Shown here: one piece after another, positions 59,439-64,000 of the stretch
How the letters are laid out: the number at the start of each line of letters is the position of its first letter
Position numbering within the stretch: position 1 is the first letter of the stretch
Assembly (NCBI GenBank): GCA_048213135.1
Contig: PS015054.1
Location: 133,812 to 197,811 of the forward strand
DNA: 64,000 bases
Reading direction: 5' to 3'
Source of the DNA: Reclinomonas americana ATCC 50394
Taxonomy: Eukaryota; Jakobida; Jakobea; Jakobida
The notes under the pieces: model-generated
Seen by the model: the letters and a program-made list of their open reading frames with translations, nothing else
Databases searched by the model: none
What the model was told of the DNA's origin: nothing
Made by a program: the position numbers and the translations under genes

Positions 59439-62400
59439 TTGTTGCGCAACTGTCATCGAAGAGGATGCGGGGCGGTGATGTTGCTGAAAGTATTGCGGTG
59501 GCGGATCTTGAGGCGGTGCTGCAGCGTAGTATTGTGAAGCAGCCACATCCGCTGTGGACCACTGTGGCTGTTGCTGGACGTACTGATACTGTGGCGGTGG
59601 TGGATGGTGCTGGTGCTGGTGGTGCTGTTGTTGCTGGTGATGATGGTGCAGTTGTTGCTGCTGCTGCTGCTGTTGTTGTTGCTGCTGTTGTTGCTGTTGA
59701 TCGGCAGCTGCCAAGAGGCCAACCAGATGCTTAATGGCCGCCACACAATCAGTGTGCGCCGCTGTCTGCGTCGGATCCGAGGGCGCGGGCACCGTGCACA
59801 ACGTGTGCAACATGCGCAGCACTCGCTCCGGGCTACCCAACAGAGATAACATGCACACTCAGTAGCTGGTGGGCAGAGCGACATGTGGCATGCGACGAGT
59901 CACGCACCGCAGGTCGTGCAGCAGCGCGGCGTAAACAGTCGGCGGAGTGACGGCACACAGCAGCGACATGGTCAGCAGGGCCGACGAGCATGTTTTCCAG
60001 TCGAATTCGGGCGACATGGTGAGGAGCGAGTGGAAGGCCTCGATTAGAGTGCCGAGGTGGCCAGTGAGAATGCTGATGAGGATGCACGACGAGCTGTACC
60101 ATTCGTGCATCCGCGGTGGGTCGATCTGCGTCAGTCGGAGCTGCTCGTCGTAGCCACGGCGAACCAGAGCGTGCATAACGGCGGCTCCAAACTGTCGACA
60201 AGAGTCAGAAGAAGAGCGCGGGGGGTGGCGACACGACGCGCGGGCACTCAACTCGTCGCTGCAAGACGTAGTTGACGGTGTCTGCATTGGCCCAGGACAG
60301 CACCCGCTGCATAACCAGCACCACTGGTTCCATCTCCAGTTGACCGATGCGCATCACAATGGTCGAGGCCAGTTCGTCGACTGCACTCGCGGCCGTCTGT
60401 TGCAACTGTGGGAGAAGAAGGAGGTGTATGAGATGATGTTGCACAGCCCTCTTTTGCAAAAAGGACGCAACGGAAGCCGAGTAGGCCACAGTCGGCAGCA
60501 TGGAGAAGATACTCTCCACCACGTACATGGACGACGTGGTAACCTGCGCACTGACGGGTGGTGATCCCGCGGGAACCATGACAGGTAGGCCAGAGACGAG
60601 AGACTTGAGCAGCCGGGCACCCTTGGGGATGGTCAACAGTCCACAAAACACGCCCGGTTTGCTTCATGCACACACAACACGTGAGCAGCCGCGACACTGC
60701 GATGCTTGCCACGGACAACGTACTGACCGGCAAATGTCAGCGAGGCACTCTTGCATGAGATGGCCACGGTCCTCCAGCATGGCATCGCTGGCTCACCGCG
60801 CATGAGATCGACACGACGACATACCACGTCAACACAGCGCAGCAGCTCACCGCATTGCAGGGACGACATGGGTGATGGCCGTGTCGATCAAGTGCACATC
60901 GATGAGGCGACTCATGCACTCCTCAATCACCGCCAGCAGTGCCATTCGCGACACTTCCGGACCTTCCTCCTCCGCTGCATCGTCGCGCAGTGGTGAGTAT
61001 TTTTAGGGAAAAGGGGAAGAAGCGAGACAATGCACAGGGAGCGCAACGCTTCACGGCATAGGTCGGGTGAGGAATGTCAATGACCATGCGCGGTGCCTTG
61101 GCCGTCTGCGCCGACACGCGACCGAACATACGCATGCCTGCGACACTGCAAGGTCGGCGACAAGAATACATATCCTGCTGCATTGAATGCACACGTACCG
61201 ACTTCCTTGTCGGATGATTGCGATCCAGAACCGCCAATCGAAGCCGGCGACTCCATGAACAGGCGCGCACACGCAGTCGGTGGAAACACACGCATGTTGC
61301 GTGGATCTGCGACGACCTCTAACTATTGAGTGCACGCCACAGTGGGAAACGGGGCAGGTGAAGACACGAGAGAGACCTCTCCGTGCTGTGACCTCAATGT
61401 CGTAGAACTGATCGAGGTACAGGTCGCGACCAGGCGCGGGATGCGACTGTGAGATGATGGAATCGATCTCCTCCAGTGTCATGAGCGACGGAAGTCCGCC
61501 AAGTCGCCGCACAGCATTCTGTGTCTCCTCGCTGATGGACTTTTCCGGCTGCAGTCGACACAACACACAAGTGAGCGAGTATGCACAAGGTGGCACCCGG
61601 AGGGGAAGCAACAGGTGGCAGACCATGAACTGCTTGGTGCCTTTCTTTTCTGGCGCCGGACCCCTGCCTCCGCTGCCTTGCTGTTGTTGCTGTGGTTGCT
61701 GCTGCTGCTGTGGTGGCTGTGGTGGTTGTGGTGGTGGAATGGGTTGAGGTGGTTGTTGCTGTTGTTGTTGTTGTTGTTGTGTTGGCTGTGGGTGTTGTTG
61801 TGGGGGCTGATGTGGTTGCACGTGTCCGTGCTGCTGGGGGGTGCCTGCGCCAGGAATGGCGATGCCTGTTGTTGCTGATGTGTGTGCCTGAGGGAAGAAG
61901 CGCGCCGACTGCTGCTGGTGCTGCTGAGATTGTTGTTGTGCTTGCTGCTGCTGCTGCAGCGAACCGCTGCGTTGCGGGCGCGGAGACACCTTCTGCATTC
62001 GCGGTCAGCGAAAGTGCACAGAGAAAAACACACCAACAGCGCGTGTACCATTTCGCGCTGCATACGGATCAGTTCAGCGTGGCTGATACGCGCCTCCGGC
62101 TGCAGGGGCGAGTGATTGTGTACACTCTGCGTGCCGCTGCCTGGCGGCGGCAGCGTAACCAGCGGCTGGCCGAGGAACTGTGGGCGGCGTCATGTGAGCA
62201 GCAAGCAAATGCACTCCCAGACATGCACGTGGTTCTCACCTGCGGGCTCTGCATCGCCATCGGCGCGACCATGACGGGCACCGGGGACGGTGGACTACGT
62301 GATGGCACGCCCATGAGCGGCAACGGAGGACCCTGCGCCTGCGACTGTGCGCCCCGCGCAATCGACGACTCCAGGTCGGCGGCCGACACCATCATGGTCG

Positions 62401-62974
62401 GTGGCGGCAAACCCTGTCCGTGTGACGACGACGACGACGACACGTGAGCACCATACGGTGGTGGTGGCGACTCTTGCTGTGGGTGCTGGCGGTGATGCTG
62501 CTGCTGTTGTTGTTGCTGCTGCAAGAAGGGATCGCCCAGTGCACTGCCCCACAATGGTTGTGCAGACTGCCCAAACCCGTGGCCCCACACAGAGGACGAC
62601 GATCCCGATGCCTGACTACCACCACCACCACCGGAGAGCTGTGCACGTGTGTGTGTGTCGCACACAAAACAGTGTGAGAGACAAGAGCGAGTGCATGATC
62701 ACATTGTTGCACTCACATGCAGCTGTCCGAGCTCCGACACAATGTCGCCCTTGTCGAACTGGTTCATGCTCCAGTCAAAGTCCTTGCCTGCGTCACGTGT
62801 GTGCGTGTGAGAGAGAGAGACACACACAGAGAGCAAAAGATGCGTGACACGTGTGTGTGGCGCGAAACGAATGCTGGTCACATCGGTGTCAAAGGTTGCC
62901 GCATTGGCCTCGTCGTCCTCATCGTCGTCGGCGTTCACAGCCCACTCGGGAACCTCCAAGTCCTCAGGTTCCAT
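59358..62974 (-). CDS. PAT1: PAT1 mRNA-decapping activator with poly-Gln tail
   Basis: ATG 62974 starts acidic: MEPEDLEVPEWAVNADDDED. Then FDWSMNQFDKGDIVSEL gives the short N-terminal motif that in PAT1 binds the Ddx6/Dhh1 helicase. A Gln/Pro/Ser-rich middle (62640-61650) follows, with VSAADLESSIARGAQSQ, HAELIRMQREM and GGLPSLMTLEEIDSIISQ. The region GRVSAQTAKAPRMVIDIP matches the conserved PAT1 core. The helical C-terminal domain includes LTIPKGARLLKSLVSGLPV, AVDELASTIVMRIGQLE and EWYSSSCILISILTGHLGTL. The protein bridges deadenylation to decapping in P-bodies. Unlike yeast or animal PAT1, which stop after the helical domain, this one adds about 115 residues rich in Gln/His (59358-59700) ending GGASGGRPVF. 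Confidence 0.82.
59400..59700 (-). repeat. CAG/CAA runs coding poly-Gln/His in PAT1
   Basis: Two CAG/CAA runs, read on the minus strand (about 59404-59450 and 59650-59700), encode Gln tracts separated by a His/Pro/Tyr-rich stretch. Such trinucleotide runs are prone to length change between strains. Confidence 0.8.
61680..61960 (-). repeat. Gln/Pro-coding repeat block in PAT1 centre
   Basis: CAA/CAG and CCA-rich triplets on the minus strand encode alternating Gln and Pro runs inside the disordered middle of PAT1. Such segments typically drive P-body condensation. Confidence 0.8.
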
Positions 62975-63329
62975 CTCTGCTGCGTGGCACCGTGTGATTT
63001 GAGAGGAATTTTAAGTGTGTCCCGCAGTTGTCCACATCGGATAAACAACAAGGAACGAAGGAGGGTAGCAGGCGTGGCGATGATGCAGCGGCCTTGAGAG
63101 AAAGAGAGAGGAAGAGGCAAAGTTGTTCCTTTCAAAAAAACATCATAAATTCATTCACCGAACGCCATGGCCTTCGTCGCTGTCGGCAGCAAGCAGCGCA
63201 CTGTCGCCACCACCGTCACCATCAACACCAACACCACCGCCACCGTCTTGCGACACGAAGGAGAGAGAGAGAGGGAGGGAGGGAGAAAGAGAAACATGAA
63301 CGATTGGCATCGAAAAGAGTCACGCTTGT
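62975..63329. other. 355-bp gap between PI synthase and PAT1
   Basis: Downstream of the PI synthase stop and upstream of the PAT1 start, both on minus. It contains a GA-rich run (about 63255-63295) and CACC trinucleotides. ATG frames on either strand are repeat-like and not called. Confidence 0.5.
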
Positions 63330-64000
63330 TCACGAGCTCTTCTTGCCTGCTGCTCCGCTGCTCTTGCTGCCGCCACTCTGCAGCTGCTCCACATCGGTGC
63401 TCACAATCTCCTGGCTCGACAGGAACAACTGCATCACGTTGAGGACCTGCACATGCACGGAATGGGTGTGAACAGAAACACAACAAACGACTGCCTCACG
63501 CGTGCGAGGTGCGAACCTGCTTGAGGGCCCACACGGGTGCACAGAGCACGGCGCACAAGAGCCACGCACTCATCGACGATCCCACCATAGCAAACGTCGG
63601 CTGGAAGGCGTGCAAGTAGAGGAACCAGTAAAAGAGCTCGTTGAAGAGGCACACGGAGGTGAGCACGGGGCGCTTGGTGTAGTACATGCGCAGCAGCCAT
63701 GGCGTGTTGCTAGCGCACTCCTTGTGCGATCCCTTGCCGGCGGTCAGCGACGAGTACATGCGCACCCAGTGGCTCATCAAGTCGAGCGCATTCAGCGAGA
63801 TAAACGCAAACGCCCATGGACGGTACAGCAGCGCCAGCACCACCAGCAGACCCGCAGTGCCCGCGCGGTCTGTCATCATGTCAAGCACAGCGCCAAAGTT
63901 GGAGCCTGCAAAGAGAGAGATGAGTGCAGTGTGCAAGCGAGTGTGTGTGACTGTGTGGTGGACGGAACATTGGTTGAGGAGGCGAGCGAGGAAGCCATCG
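63330..64000 (-). CDS. PIS1: Phosphatidylinositol synthase, partial at window edge
   Basis: The 5' end lies beyond the window. The first visible exon ends DGFLARLLNQ with a split Cys codon. Splicing across an intron (about 63907-63969) gives CSNFGAVLDMMTDR, completing the CDP-alcohol phosphotransferase signature D-G-x2-A-R-x8-G-x3-D-x3-D with all catalytic residues. Then come AGTAGLLVVLALLYRPWAFA, ISLNALDLMSHWVRMYSSL, and YYTKRPVLTSVCLFNELFYW, which is typical of eukaryotic PI synthases. MVGSSMSAWLLCAVLCAPVW follows. After a last intron the tail VLNVMQLFLSSQEIVSTD ends GKKSS at 63330. The enzyme joins CDP-diacylglycerol and myo-inositol in the ER membrane. The lysine-rich end resembles a KKxx-type ER retrieval signal, though its spacing is not canonical. 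Confidence 0.93.

Noticed and set aside
63167-63442. Plus-strand frame MAFVAVGSKQ... near the PI synthase
   Set aside because: Composed of ACC and GAGA repeat translations and overlaps the 3' end of the PI synthase on the other strand. No supporting feature.
1-64000. CRISPR array, insertion sequences, tRNA or rRNA genes, bacterial operon signals
   Set aside because: None seen. Repeats are simple microsatellites without spacers, no transposase or cloverleaf was recognised, and the genes carry spliceosomal introns.

Overview
This window is nuclear DNA from a gene-dense, GC-rich unicellular eukaryote. Genes are broken by many short introns, mostly about 45-110 nt, usually starting GTGNG and ending CAG. 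Neighbouring genes lie tens to a few hundred bases apart on both strands. Axoneme/centriole-type genes (ZMYND12-like, CCDC78-like) and a full-length AIR9-type microtubule protein suggest a flagellated protist. I cannot place it in a supergroup from sequence alone. Gene ends below were set by joining reading frames at GT/AG junctions by eye, so internal exon borders are approximate unless stated. Many frames can start at GTG/TTG/CTG, and I used ATG only.

Layout: 1-2779 (+) SET-domain histone methyltransferase; 2864-4938 (-) ZMYND12-like TPR protein; 5053-8383 (+) MoxR/ChlI-type AAA+ protein with degenerate nucleotide-binding motifs; 8393-9955 (-) METTL22-like methyltransferase; 10001-11430 (+) FRA10AC1 homologue; 11580-18077 (-) a very large NACHT-pentapeptide-WD40 STAND protein; 18270-19369 (+) family-16 methyltransferase; 19423-22338 (-) unrecognised coiled-coil protein; 22612-23841 (-) RACK1; 24574-26971 (+) Tra2-like SR splicing factor; 27158-32957 (-) NUP160; 33045-38202 (+) CCDC78-like protein with a dead kinesin motor fold; 38566-40240 (+) C2H2 zinc-finger protein; 40362-42111 (+) unrecognised coiled-coil protein; 42265-~44040 (-) cation/calcium exchanger; 44265-45929 (-) secreted His-rich protein; 46136-47413 (-) enolase-phosphatase E1; 47480-48021 (+) elongin C; 48051-48824 (-) small membrane protein; 48921-51896 (+) RING/TRAF-type zinc-finger protein; 52438-59045 (+) AIR9-like; 59358-62974 (-) PAT1; 63330-64000 (-) phosphatidylinositol synthase, cut by the window edge.

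The genes do not form one pathway. Most are housekeeping: chromatin (SET), mRNA splicing and decay (SR protein, FRA10AC1, PAT1), translation scaffold (RACK1), nuclear pore (NUP160), ubiquitin ligase adaptor (elongin C), methionine salvage (enolase-phosphatase), lipid synthesis (PI synthase) and cytoskeleton (AIR9, CCDC78-like, ZMYND12-like). The strongest structural theme is head-to-head pairing, with five start-codon pairs less than 115 bp apart, alternating with tail-to-tail pairs as close as 9 bp. The most unusual genes are the NACHT-pentapeptide-WD40 protein, the two motor/ATPase folds that have lost their catalytic motifs, the His-rich secreted protein and the CBM48-like module inside the AIR9 protein.
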